From: Stenotrophomonas sp046736075
GTDB lineage: Bacteria > Pseudomonadota > Gammaproteobacteria > Xanthomonadales > Xanthomonadaceae
Reading direction: 5' to 3'
NCBI RefSeq assembly: GCF_046736075.1
Contig: NZ_CP177163.1
Span: forward strand, 1,612,001 to 1,676,000
Length of the DNA: 64,000 nucleotides
The translations under genes and the position numbers were made by a program. Under the pieces are notes generated by a model that was not told where the DNA came from, ran no database searches, and saw only the letters and a program-made list of their open reading frames with translations. This document shows, in pieces, positions 1 through 7,223 of the stretch. Numbering within the stretch: the stretch's first letter is position 1; each line of letters starts with the position of its first letter.

Positions 1-565
1 TCACCAGGAACCAGACCACCATCGACTGGGGGGTGTCGGTGCGGGTCAGCATGCTGACGGTAATCGCGGCCACGGCATAGGCGGTCGCCGCCAGCAGCAC
101 CATCAGCCCCGGGATCGAGATGAAGCCGTCCCCGCCCGGCCGCAGCACCACCAGCACCCCGACCAGGCCGATACCGATGGCGATCCAGCGGCGCGGGCCG
201 ACATGCTCGCCCAGCAGGGGCACCGACAGCGCGGCGATCAGCAGGGGCGCGACGAAATAGATGGTGTACGCGGTGGACAGCGGCAGGCTGCGCAGCGCGA
301 ACACGAAGCAGCCGATCATCGCCATGCCGAGCACGCCGCGCAGCAGGTGCAGGCCCCAGCGCACCGGCACCAGCGAGCGGGGGCCGGCCGTGGCCAGCAC
401 CCAGACCAGCACGAAGGGCAGCGAGGCGGCGCCGCGCAGGAAGGTCACCTGCAGGGTCGGATAGCTGGCCGAGAGCTGCTTCATGCCCGCATCCATCAGC
501 GAGAAGCAGGCGACCGCCAGAAGCATCCAGGCGACCGCGCGGGAGGGAGAGCGTTGCATGTTCAT
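1..565 (-). CDS. DMT/EamA-family transporter, C-terminus cut by window edge
   Basis: The reverse strand is open from the left edge to an ATG at 565 (a second ATG lies at 559). About 188 residues are visible, starting MNMQRSPSRAVAWMLL. Hydrophobic helices alternate with short loops, and the first EamA repeat contains LRGAASLPFVLVW and a GPRRWIAIGIGLVGVLVV stretch typical of the drug/metabolite transporter superfamily. The family has ten transmembrane helices in two EamA repeats. Here the first repeat and the start of the second are present and the rest lies outside the window. The protein would sit in the inner membrane and export an unknown small metabolite. It diverges from yajQ across 78 bp. 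The substrate cannot be inferred. Confidence 0.8.
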   Translation of the reverse strand, partial: MNMQRSPSRAVAWMLLAVACFSLMDAGMKQLSASYPTLQVTFLRGAASLPFVLVWVLATAGPRSLVPVRWGLHLLRGVLGMAMIGCFVFALRSLPLSTAYTIYFVAPLLIAALSVPLLGEHVGPRRWIAIGIGLVGVLVVLRPGGDGFISIPGLMVLLAATAYAVAAITVSMLTRTDTPQSMVVWFLV

Positions 566-610
566 GCCCCATTATCGCCGCCACGGCCGGGCCGTCCACG
601 TCGGGTTGGT

Positions 611-616
611 TAGAAT
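611..616 (+). promoter_or_regulatory. Probable -10 element of yajQ
   Basis: TAGAAT lies 28 bases before the yajQ ATG in the sequence GGTTAGAATGGG. The same GTTAGAATGGG string recurs before gloA (10574-10584). No good -35 hexamer is visible. A Shine-Dalgarno GGAG at 632-635 supports the ATG at 644. Confidence 0.4.
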
Positions 617-643
617 GGGGGCTTCACCTGCTGGAGTATTCCC

Positions 644-1126
644 ATGCCCTCCTTCGACGTCGTGTCCGAAGTCAACACCCACGAGCTGACCAACGCGGTC
701 GACCAGGCCAACCGCGAGCTGTCCACCCGCTTCGATTTCAAGGGCGTGGACGCGAAGTTCGTGCTCGAGGACAGCGTGATCAGCCAGTCGGCCCCCAGCG
801 ACTTCCAGCTCCAGCAGATGACCGACATCCTGCGCGCACGGCTGATCGCCCGCAGCATCGACACCCGCTGCCTGGAGTTCGGCGACATCGAGACCAACCT
901 GGCCGGTGCGCGCCAGAAGATCACCGTCAAGCAGGGCATCGAGCAGAAGGTGGCCAAGCAGATCGCGGCCAAGCTCAAGGAGGCCAAGCTCAAGGTCGAC
1001 AGCCAGATCAACGGCGACAAGCTGCGCGTCAACGGCAAGAAGCGCGACGACCTGCAGGACGCCATTGCCCTGCTGAAGAAGGAAACCTTCGAAGTGCCGC
1101 TGCAGTTCGACAACTTCCGCGACTGA
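644..1126 (+). CDS. yajQ: YajQ family cyclic di-GMP-binding protein
   Basis: This 160-residue protein is full length for the YajQ/DUF520 family. It starts MPSFDVVSEVNTHELTNAVDQ and carries the conserved TRFDFKG motif near residue 30 and KKRDDLQ near residue 136. The family folds as two ferredoxin-like domains and is cytosolic. In Xanthomonas a YajQ homologue binds cyclic di-GMP and, with a LysR-type regulator, controls virulence genes; applying that role here is inference from homology. The start is set by GGAG eight bases before the ATG. It stands alone, followed by a long tandem repeat array. Confidence 0.93.
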   Translation: MPSFDVVSEVNTHELTNAVDQANRELSTRFDFKGVDAKFVLEDSVISQSAPSDFQLQQMTDILRARLIARSIDTRCLEFGDIETNLAGARQKITVKQGIEQKVAKQIAAKLKEAKLKVDSQINGDKLRVNGKKRDDLQDAIALLKKETFEVPLQFDNFRD

Positions 1127-1134
1127 TCGCGCGG

Positions 1135-1530
1135 CTGCCTTTCGTTTGGATTCGTGCACGCCTGACACCAGCCGGGCAGAGCCCGGCTCTACGGTGCTGC
1201 AAAGTCCATGCACACCTGACGCAGACCACGTAGAGCCGGGTTCTACCCGGCTGCCGTTCGTTCGGATTCATGCACACCTGACGCAAGCCGCGTAGAGCCG
1301 GGTTCTACCCGGCTGCCGTTCGTTTGGATGCGTGCACACCTGACGCAAGCCGCGTAGAGCCGGGTTTTACCCGGCTGCCGTTCGTTTGGATGCGTGCACA
1401 CCTGATGCAAACCGCGTAGAGCCGGGTTCTACCCGGCTGCCTTTCGTCTGGATGCGTGCACACCTGACACCAGCCGGGCAGAGCCCGGCTCTACGGGGCT
1501 GCTCCAGCCGGGCAGAGCCCGGCTCTACGG
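1135..1530. repeat. 62-bp tandem array built on GTAG palindromes (SMAG type)
   Basis: Most of the 398-bp gap between yajQ and the convergent regulator gene is a tandem array with a period of exactly 62 bp (for example CTGCC at 1251, 1313, 1375 and 1437). Each unit has a spacer with TTCGTTTGGATGCGTGCACACC followed by a palindrome beginning GTAGAGCCGGGTTCTACC. Four palindromes read GTAG on the + strand (1230, 1292, 1354, 1416). The outer ones at 1169-1192, 1471-1494 and 1505-1528 are inverted and read CAGCCGGGCAGAGCCCGGCT then CTAC. The last one overlaps the stop codon of the regulator gene. No gene was seen in the gap. Confidence 0.9.
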
Positions 1531-2631
1531 GCGCAGGTGTTTGTAGAGGGTTGTGCGCGATACGCCCAGCTGGCGCGCTGCTGCGCTGACGTTGCCGTGG
1601 TGTGTCGCGACGGCCTCGCGCATGGCCTGGGCGCTGTGCGCGCGCAGCGAGCGGTCGCCGGTCGTGCCGGTGCCGGTGCCGGGGGCCACCCGCAGGCTGG
1701 CCCGCGCCGCCAGCGGTGCACGCAGGTACTGCACGTACAGCGCGGTGTCCTGGTCCAGGCGTACCCGGTGTGGCGCCCCGGCCTGCAGCAGGCGGCGACG
1801 CTGGGGCACGCTGGCCCCGGCAAACAGTCCGTCCACCGTCAGCAGCGGCAACGGGCCACGCCGGGGCAGCCCGAACAGGCGCCGCGCCACGCGGTTGGCC
1901 GCCCGTATCCGCCCATCCTCTTCAACCGCCAGCAGACCCTGCAGCGGCGAGCTCAGCCAGCGCACGTCATGCTGCACGGCCAGCAGATGGCAGGCGCGCT
2001 GCTCCTGCATCAGACGGTTCTCGGCCGACAACGCCGCCTGCCGGAAGTAGCCGTGCAACAGTTCGGCATCGCGCTCGCCGGTGCCGGTGATGTCCAGCGC
2101 ACCCAGCACTTCGCCATCGAGCCCATGCAGCGGCACGCTCAAACAGAACACGGCGGCAAAGCGATCCAGATAGTGCTCATTGCCGCGCACCAGTGCCGGC
2201 GCGTCCTCGGCCAGGCTGCACGCCGGCGCGGTGGTGCCGATGTCGCATTCGCGAAGCTGGCGCCCCACCTGGATCGGCCGCAGGACCGGCACGTCGGCCA
2301 GGCCGTGTTCGCGCTGGGCGACCACCATGCCGTCGGCATTGACGCAGAACAGGGTCCACTGCCGTCCGCCGAACGCGGCCCACAGGTGATCCAGGTCGTC
2401 ACGGACGCAGCGCGCCAGGCGGCGATCCGCCGGCGCTTCCAGGCGCGGCCCGTGACCGGCCAACGGCGCGTAATGCGGTTCCTGCCGCGGCTGCACGCCG
2501 GCCAGCCGCGAGCGCTCCCACGAGCGCTGCACCGGCGGCGCCAGCAAGGCACCGGCCAGTGCCCCGCCGTCGGCGAACTGCTGGCGTGCCGCCGCCAATG
2601 CCTGTTGCTGTTCCCGCTGCATGCCGCCCAT
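1525..2631 (-). CDS. AcoR-like regulator: GAF + PAS + Fis HTH, no AAA+ domain
   Basis: This 368-residue protein follows the AcoR plan: an N-terminal QQQALAAARQQFADGG leader, a GAF-like domain over about residues 60-215 (DDLDHLWAAFGGRQWTLFCV, then VPLHGLDGEVLGALDITGTG), a PAS-like segment (PLQGLLAVEEDGRIRAANRVA) and a C-terminal Fis-type helix-turn-helix (AARQLGVSRTTLYKHLRP). The sigma-54 AAA+ ATPase domain that usually lies between PAS and HTH is absent: no Walker A and no GAFTGA. It therefore probably acts without sigma-54 activation. The start at 2631 is chosen because AGGAG lies eight bases upstream; upstream in-frame ATGs lack one. It follows the alcohol dehydrogenase on the same strand with a 90-bp gap and probably senses an alcohol or aldehyde. 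The TAG stop lies inside a GTAG repeat terminus. Confidence 0.8.
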   Translation of the reverse strand: MGGMQREQQQALAAARQQFADGGALAGALLAPPVQRSWERSRLAGVQPRQEPHYAPLAGHGPRLEAPADRRLARCVRDDLDHLWAAFGGRQWTLFCVNADGMVVAQREHGLADVPVLRPIQVGRQLRECDIGTTAPACSLAEDAPALVRGNEHYLDRFAAVFCLSVPLHGLDGEVLGALDITGTGERDAELLHGYFRQAALSAENRLMQEQRACHLLAVQHDVRWLSSPLQGLLAVEEDGRIRAANRVARRLFGLPRRGPLPLLTVDGLFAGASVPQRRRLLQAGAPHRVRLDQDTALYVQYLRAPLAARASLRVAPGTGTGTTGDRSLRAHSAQAMREAVATHHGNVSAAARQLGVSRTTLYKHLRP

Positions 2632-2720
2632 CGGTCGATCTCCTACCCGGACCGTGAGCGTACACCCGGCAACCTGACTGACGCCGCCGTCGCGCCCCCT
2701 GCGGGACGCGACGGATCGTT

Positions 2721-3848
2721 TCATCCGCCGATGGTGAGGATCGGCTTGAGCGTGATGCCGCGGGTACTGTCCTCGGCCGCCTGGTTGATCTGGTCCAGGG
2801 GATAGAACTTCACCAGCTTGTCGAACGGGAAGCGGCCCTGCTGGTACAGCTGCACCAGCTGTGGGATGAATACCTTCGGCACGCTGTCGCCCTCGACGAT
2901 GCCGCGGATGCTGCGGCCGCCGAGCAGCAGGTTGTTGACGTCGAACTCGGCCTTGGTGCCCAGCTTGGGTGCGCCCACCACCCCGATCGCGCCGAGCCCG
3001 CCCAGGGCCTCGATGCCCTGCGCGAGCACCTCGGGGCGGCCGGTGGATTCGAGTGCGAAATCGACGCCGCCGCCGGTGATCGCACGCACCGCCTCGACCA
3101 CATCCACCTCGCGGCTGTTGATTACATGGGTGGCGCCCAGTTCGGTGGCCAGCGCCAGCCGCGAGGGCACCACATCGATGGCGATGATGGTGGTGGCGCC
3201 GGCGACGCGCGCGGCCATCACCGCACTCAGGCCCACCGCACCGGCACCGAAACTGGCGAAGCTGCTGCCGGCCCGGACCTTGAGTGAGTTGATCACCGCG
3301 CCGGCACCGGTCTGGATGCCGCAGCCGAGCGGCCCGAGCAGTTCGATCGGCGCATCGTCGGGCACCTTGATCGCATTGTTCTCACGGCTCAATGCGTAGG
3401 TGGCGAACGAGGACTGCGCGAAGAAGTGATCGTGCAGCGGGTGGCCGTCGGCATCCTGGATCGCGGTGCTGCCATCCAGTGCGCCGCCACCGAAGTTCAG
3501 GCCGAAGAAGTCGCGGCAGTAGGCACCGTGGCCACCACTGCACGGATTGCAGTGGCCGCACGCGCCGTAGGTCAGCACCACGTGGTCACCGACCTTGAGC
3601 TCCTTCACCCCGGGCCCCACCGCCTCGACCACACCCGCGCCTTCATGGCCGAGCACGGCCGGCAGCGGCACGGGGTAATACTGGTCACGCACGATCAGGT
3701 CGGTATGGCACAACCCGGTGGCGACCACGCGGACCAGCACCTCGTCGTCCTGCGGCCCGCGGATGCGTGCCTTTTCAATCGTGAAGGGCTGTTCCTTCCC
3801 GCGCACCACGGCCACGGTGATGTCGCGCAGTTCTGCTGTTGCGGTCAT
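2721..3848 (-). CDS. Zinc-dependent NAD(P) alcohol dehydrogenase (aryl-alcohol type)
   Basis: This 375-residue medium-chain dehydrogenase oxidises a primary alcohol to the aldehyde with NAD(P)+. Catalytic zinc ligands are visible as C47 (GLCHTD), H68-E69 (GHEG) and C176 (LGCGIQ). The structural zinc loop has C97, C100, C103 and C111. The Rossmann motif is SFGAGAVGLSAV near 199-210. The sequence resembles the benzyl-alcohol dehydrogenase branch (inference). The start at 3848 has GAGGA eight bases upstream. It lies 14 bp downstream of the aldehyde dehydrogenase stop, so the two are probably cotranscribed and act in sequence. Confidence 0.9.
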   Translation of the reverse strand: MTATAELRDITVAVVRGKEQPFTIEKARIRGPQDDEVLVRVVATGLCHTDLIVRDQYYPVPLPAVLGHEGAGVVEAVGPGVKELKVGDHVVLTYGACGHCNPCSGGHGAYCRDFFGLNFGGGALDGSTAIQDADGHPLHDHFFAQSSFATYALSRENNAIKVPDDAPIELLGPLGCGIQTGAGAVINSLKVRAGSSFASFGAGAVGLSAVMAARVAGATTIIAIDVVPSRLALATELGATHVINSREVDVVEAVRAITGGGVDFALESTGRPEVLAQGIEALGGLGAIGVVGAPKLGTKAEFDVNNLLLGGRSIRGIVEGDSVPKVFIPQLVQLYQQGRFPFDKLVKFYPLDQINQAAEDSTRGITLKPILTIGG

Positions 3849-3862
3849 GACAAGGTCCTCGT

Positions 3863-5329
3863 TCAGATCGGGTAGGCGGGCGCTTCGCCCTTGACGGTCA
3901 GCCACTGCCACTGGGTGAATTCGTCGATGTTGGACGGCCCGCCGATGCTGGTGCCGTTGCCGGAGGCGCCAACACCGCCGAACGGATTGATCACCTCATC
4001 GTTCACGGTCTGGTCGTTGATGTGCAGCAGACCGGTGCGCAGCCGCTCGCCCAGCTTCAGTGCGCGGCCGACGTTGCTGGACAGGATCGCCATCGACAGG
4101 CCGTACTCGCTGTCGTTGGCCAGCGCCACGGCCTCGTCGTCGGTATCGAACGGCACCACCACCGCCACGGGCGCGAAGATTTCTTCGTGGAACGCCGGGT
4201 TGTCGCGCCCCACGTCGCTGAGCACGGTGGGTTCGAAGAACAGGTCCCGGTAGCTGCCGCCGGTGGCCAGCGTGGCGCCGGCAGCCTGCGCCTCGGCCAC
4301 CACGCGCGCGGCATGGTCGCGCTGCTGGGCGTTGATCAGCGGCCCGATCGCCACATCGGCGGTCGCCGGATCGCCCACCTTCAGCGAGCGTGCCTTGGCC
4401 ACCAGCTTCTCCAGGAAGCGCGCATGGATGCTGCGCTGGACCAGCACCCGGCCGGTGGCCATGCAGATCTGCCCCTGGTGCAGGTAGACGCCCCAGGCGG
4501 TGTTGGCGATGGCCAGGTCGATGTCGGCATCGTCGAGCACGATCAGCGAGTTCTTGCCGCCCAGCTCCAGCGACACCTTCTTGAGATGCCGGCCGGCTGC
4601 CTCGCCCACCTTGCGGCCGGCGCCGGTGGAACCGGTGAACTGGATCATGGCGATGTTCGGATCGCTGGTCAGCGCCGCACCGGCCGCACCATCACCGGGC
4701 AGCACATGCAGCAGGCCCGCCGGCAGTCCGGCCAGCTCGAACAGCCGCGCGATCACGAAGCCGCCGCAGACCGCCGTGCGCGGATCGGGCTTGAGGACCA
4801 CCGCATTGCCCAGCGCGAGGGCCGGCGCGACCGCGCGCATCGCCAGGTACAGCGGGAAGTTGAACGGCGCGATCACGCCAACCACGCCGAGCGGGCGGCG
4901 GCGGGCCAGGTTCAGCCGGCCCGGTTCGGACGGCAGCACCTCGCCGATGCTGCGCGAGGGCAGCGCGGCCGCTTCATGCAGCGCCTTGGCATTGACCTTG
5001 GCCTCGAAGCCGGCCTTCAGCCGGGTGGAGCCGCTCTCGCGGACCAGCCACTCCACGATGGCATCGTTGTGCTGCTCGGCCAACTGCGCGGCCCGCCGCA
5101 GCACCTGCGCGCGGGTCTCGTACGGGGCACTGGCCCATGCGCGCTGCGCCTGCGCGGCAGTCGCTGCGGCGGCGGCAATGCCGGCCGGGTCGGTCATCGC
5201 GATCGACCCGAGGGTCGCGCCGGTGGCCGGTTCGATCACGTCCTGGACACTGGCGCCGGCATGCCAGGTTCCATCGAACAGCGTGCCGGACCACAGCGCG
5301 GTGGGCAGGAATTGCGGTGTATCGCTCAT
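3863..5329 (-). CDS. NAD(P)-dependent aldehyde dehydrogenase (benzaldehyde/vanillin type)
   Basis: This 488-residue class-3 aldehyde dehydrogenase superfamily member oxidises an aldehyde to the acid. Visible motifs are the cofactor-binding FTGSTGAG (231-238), the general base E255 in LELGGKN and the nucleophile C289 in GQICMATGR. The length is normal. The start at 5329 is fixed by AAGGAG seven bases upstream; the longer open frame to 5428 has no ribosome site. It is the first gene of the aldehyde-alcohol dehydrogenase-regulator cluster. PFNFPLYLAMRAVAPAL and the partner dehydrogenase suggest aromatic alcohols or aldehydes as substrates, which is inference. Confidence 0.9.
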   Translation of the reverse strand: MSDTPQFLPTALWSGTLFDGTWHAGASVQDVIEPATGATLGSIAMTDPAGIAAAAATAAQAQRAWASAPYETRAQVLRRAAQLAEQHNDAIVEWLVRESGSTRLKAGFEAKVNAKALHEAAALPSRSIGEVLPSEPGRLNLARRRPLGVVGVIAPFNFPLYLAMRAVAPALALGNAVVLKPDPRTAVCGGFVIARLFELAGLPAGLLHVLPGDGAAGAALTSDPNIAMIQFTGSTGAGRKVGEAAGRHLKKVSLELGGKNSLIVLDDADIDLAIANTAWGVYLHQGQICMATGRVLVQRSIHARFLEKLVAKARSLKVGDPATADVAIGPLINAQQRDHAARVVAEAQAAGATLATGGSYRDLFFEPTVLSDVGRDNPAFHEEIFAPVAVVVPFDTDDEAVALANDSEYGLSMAILSSNVGRALKLGERLRTGLLHINDQTVNDEVINPFGGVGASGNGTSIGGPSNIDEFTQWQWLTVKGEAPAYPI

Positions 5330-5479
5330 CTGTTGGCTCCTTTTGACGAAGATCGGCCCCAGGCCGTCTTCTGCACATGGTTCACCCCTGCATTGGATAC
5401 CCGCGGTCGCGCACTGCCTATTGGCCATCGGCGGGAAAGCGGCAACCCACTGCCTGCAAAGGGTTTTTCAGCATGCACG

Positions 5480-5498
5480 CTGTCCAGTTAATGGACAG
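5480..5498. promoter_or_regulatory. Inverted repeat, candidate operator for the alcohol/aldehyde regulator
   Basis: CTGTCCA-GTTAA-TGGACAG is a perfect 7-bp inverted repeat with a 5-bp spacer. It lies about 150 bp upstream of the aldehyde dehydrogenase and about 90 bp upstream of the divergent DUF1415 gene. Dyads of this size are normal for Fis-type helix-turn-helix dimers. Assignment to the nearby regulator is inference. Confidence 0.5.
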
Positions 5499-5584
5499 TG
5501 GTGCCCGTGCCCCCGCGTGCGCGACACGCCCGCCACCAGGCCGGGGCCGTACAATTGCCTGCCCAGCCAGCGATACCGCCCGCC

Positions 5585-6178
5585 ATGAACGATGACTCCT
5601 TCACCGACGCCCCCGCCCAGGACGGCCCCGACGTCATCGCCGAAACCCGCACCTGGCTGGAGCAGATCGTCATCGGCCTGAACCTGTGCCCGTTCGCGAA
5701 GGCGGTGTACGTGAAGAACCAGGTGCGCTTCGTGCTCAGTGACGCAACCACGCCCGAAGCACTGGTCGAGCAGCTGGCCGAGGAACTGGTGCTGCTGCGC
5801 GATACGCCGGCAGAGCAGATCGATACCACGCTGATCGTGCACCCCGACGTGCTGACCGATTTCCTGGACTACAACGACTTCCTCGACAACGCCGATGCCG
5901 CCATCGAGGCGCTGGACCTGCAGGGCATCCTGCAGGTGGCCAGTTTCCATCCGCAGTACCAGTTCGCCGGTGTCGCCCCGGACGATGTGAGCAACTACAC
6001 CAACCGCGCGCCCTACCCGACCCTGCACCTGCTCCGCGAAGACAGCGTCGAGCGCGCGGTGGCCGCGTTCCCCGATCCGGATGTGATCGTCGAGCGCAAC
6101 ATCGAAACCCTCGACAAGCTCGGCGTGGAAGGCTGGACCCGCCTGCTCGGGCGCAAGGACACCCCGCCGTGCCACTGA
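5585..6178 (+). CDS. DUF1415 family protein
   Basis: This 197-residue protein matches the DUF1415 family by its pattern: WLEQIVIGLNLCPFAKAV near residue 20, then DFLDYNDFLD, and FHPQYQFAGVAPDD followed by NYTNRAPYPTLHLLRE. The conserved CPFAK cysteine and the FHPQYQF block are the family hallmarks; the function is not known. The start MNDDSF at 5585 follows a TACAAT -10-like hexamer (5550-5555). Its last 10 bases overlap the start of the next gene, an SDR enzyme, so the two are translationally coupled. Confidence 0.9.
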   Translation: MNDDSFTDAPAQDGPDVIAETRTWLEQIVIGLNLCPFAKAVYVKNQVRFVLSDATTPEALVEQLAEELVLLRDTPAEQIDTTLIVHPDVLTDFLDYNDFLDNADAAIEALDLQGILQVASFHPQYQFAGVAPDDVSNYTNRAPYPTLHLLREDSVERAVAAFPDPDVIVERNIETLDKLGVEGWTRLLGRKDTPPCH

Positions 6179-6981
6179 CCCCGGCGATCACCGACTGGCC
6201 GTCACAGCCACTGCGCGACCGCGTGGTGGTGGTCACCGGTGGCGCGCAGGGGGTGGGCCGCGGCATCGCACAGGCGGTGCTCGGGGCGGGTGGCAGCGTG
6301 ATGGTTGCCGACCTCGACGCCGACGCCGGCAAGGCCTGCCTGAAGGAATGGGCGCTGCCCGAACGCGCCGCGTTCCAGCGCACCGACGTCGCCCGCGAGC
6401 GCAGCGTGCAGGCGCTGATGCGCGCCACGCTCAAGCGCTTCGGCCGCCTCGACGGGCTGGTCAACAACGCCGGCATCGCCAACGCGCATGGCACGCCGCT
6501 GGATGCGATGACGCTGGTTGAATGGCAGCGCCGGCTGTCCAGCCTGCATGGCGCGTTCCTGTGCAGCAGGCATGCGCTGCCCGCGCTGCGCGCGTCGGCG
6601 ACGGATACGCAGGCCAGCGCCATCATCAACATCGCCTCCACCCGCGCCTGGCAGTCCGAGGCGCACAGCGAGGCCTATGCGGCCGCCAAGGGCGGGCTGG
6701 TGGCCTTCACCCACGCGCTGGCGATCAGTGAAGGACCCGCGGTCCGGGTCAACAGCATCAGCCCGGGCTGGATCACCACCGAGGCGTGGCAGGCACCCGC
6801 GCGGCGCCGCACGCCCAAACTGTCGCGCCGCGACCATGCCCAGCACGCAGTCGGCCGCGTCGGCCAACCCGACGACATCGGTGCGCTGGCCGTGTTCCTG
6901 CTCTCGGACCTGTCCGGCTTCATCACCGGACAGGACCATATCGTCGATGGCGGCATGAGCCGCACGATGCTCTACACGTAG
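6169..6981 (+). CDS. SDR family oxidoreductase
   Basis: This 270-residue classical short-chain dehydrogenase has the cofactor motif TGGAQGVG at 23-30, NNAG at 99-102, catalytic S157, Y170 and K174 (YAAAK), and a C-terminal GQDHIVDGGMS. It is probably cytosolic and NAD(P)-dependent; the substrate is unknown. It begins inside the DUF1415 gene with a 10-base overlap. The stop codon TAG at 6979-6981 is part of a GTAG repeat terminus, and the last coding bases are duplicated just downstream. Confidence 0.9.
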   Translation: MPLTPAITDWPSQPLRDRVVVVTGGAQGVGRGIAQAVLGAGGSVMVADLDADAGKACLKEWALPERAAFQRTDVARERSVQALMRATLKRFGRLDGLVNNAGIANAHGTPLDAMTLVEWQRRLSSLHGAFLCSRHALPALRASATDTQASAIINIASTRAWQSEAHSEAYAAAKGGLVAFTHALAISEGPAVRVNSISPGWITTEAWQAPARRRTPKLSRRDHAQHAVGRVGQPDDIGALAVFLLSDLSGFITGQDHIVDGGMSRTMLYT

Positions 6982-7062
6982 TGCCGGCCGCTGGCCGGCT
7001 GCTCCGCGGCATGACCCGGGCCATGCTCTACATGTAGTGCCGGCCGCTGGCCGGCTGCTCGT
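6951..7062. repeat. 56-bp tandem duplication of the SDR gene end plus GTAG palindrome
   Basis: Two 56-bp copies start at 6951 and 7007 (both CGGCATGA). Copy 1 includes the last ten codons of the SDR gene and the palindrome GTGCCGGCCGCTGGCCGGC. Copy 2 repeats both with a few changes (ATGCTCTACATGTAG instead of ATGCTCTACACGTAG). Confidence 0.85.
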
Positions 7063-7094
7063 GCCGCATCACACCACGCATCCGCGCCGGCACG

Positions 7095-7193
7095 GTGCAG
7101 AGCCGGCCAGCGGCCGGCACTACAGAAGTGCAGAGCCGGCCAGCGGCCGGCACTACAGAGGTGCAGAGCCGGCCAGCGGCCGGCACTACAGAA
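7095..7193. repeat. Three 33-bp tandem GTAG palindromes
   Basis: GTGCAGAGCCGGCCAGCGGC starts at 7095, 7128 and 7161, a period of 33 bp, and each copy ends CACTAC (GTAG on the other strand). Orientation is opposite to the two copies at 6978-7060, so the cluster forms a large inverted arrangement between the SDR gene and the end of prlC. Confidence 0.88.
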
Positions 7194-7223
7194 TTACGCC
7201 ACGATGGTGGCATGACCCCACGG

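Noticed and set aside
1135..1530. The 62-bp array as a CRISPR.
   Set aside because: The whole unit, including the spacer part, is repeated; there are no unique spacers and no cas genes.
5401..5480. A sigma-54 promoter before the aldehyde dehydrogenase.
   Set aside because: The closest match (AGGCAGTGGGTTGC) has the -24 and -12 parts one base too close and a poor -24 box.
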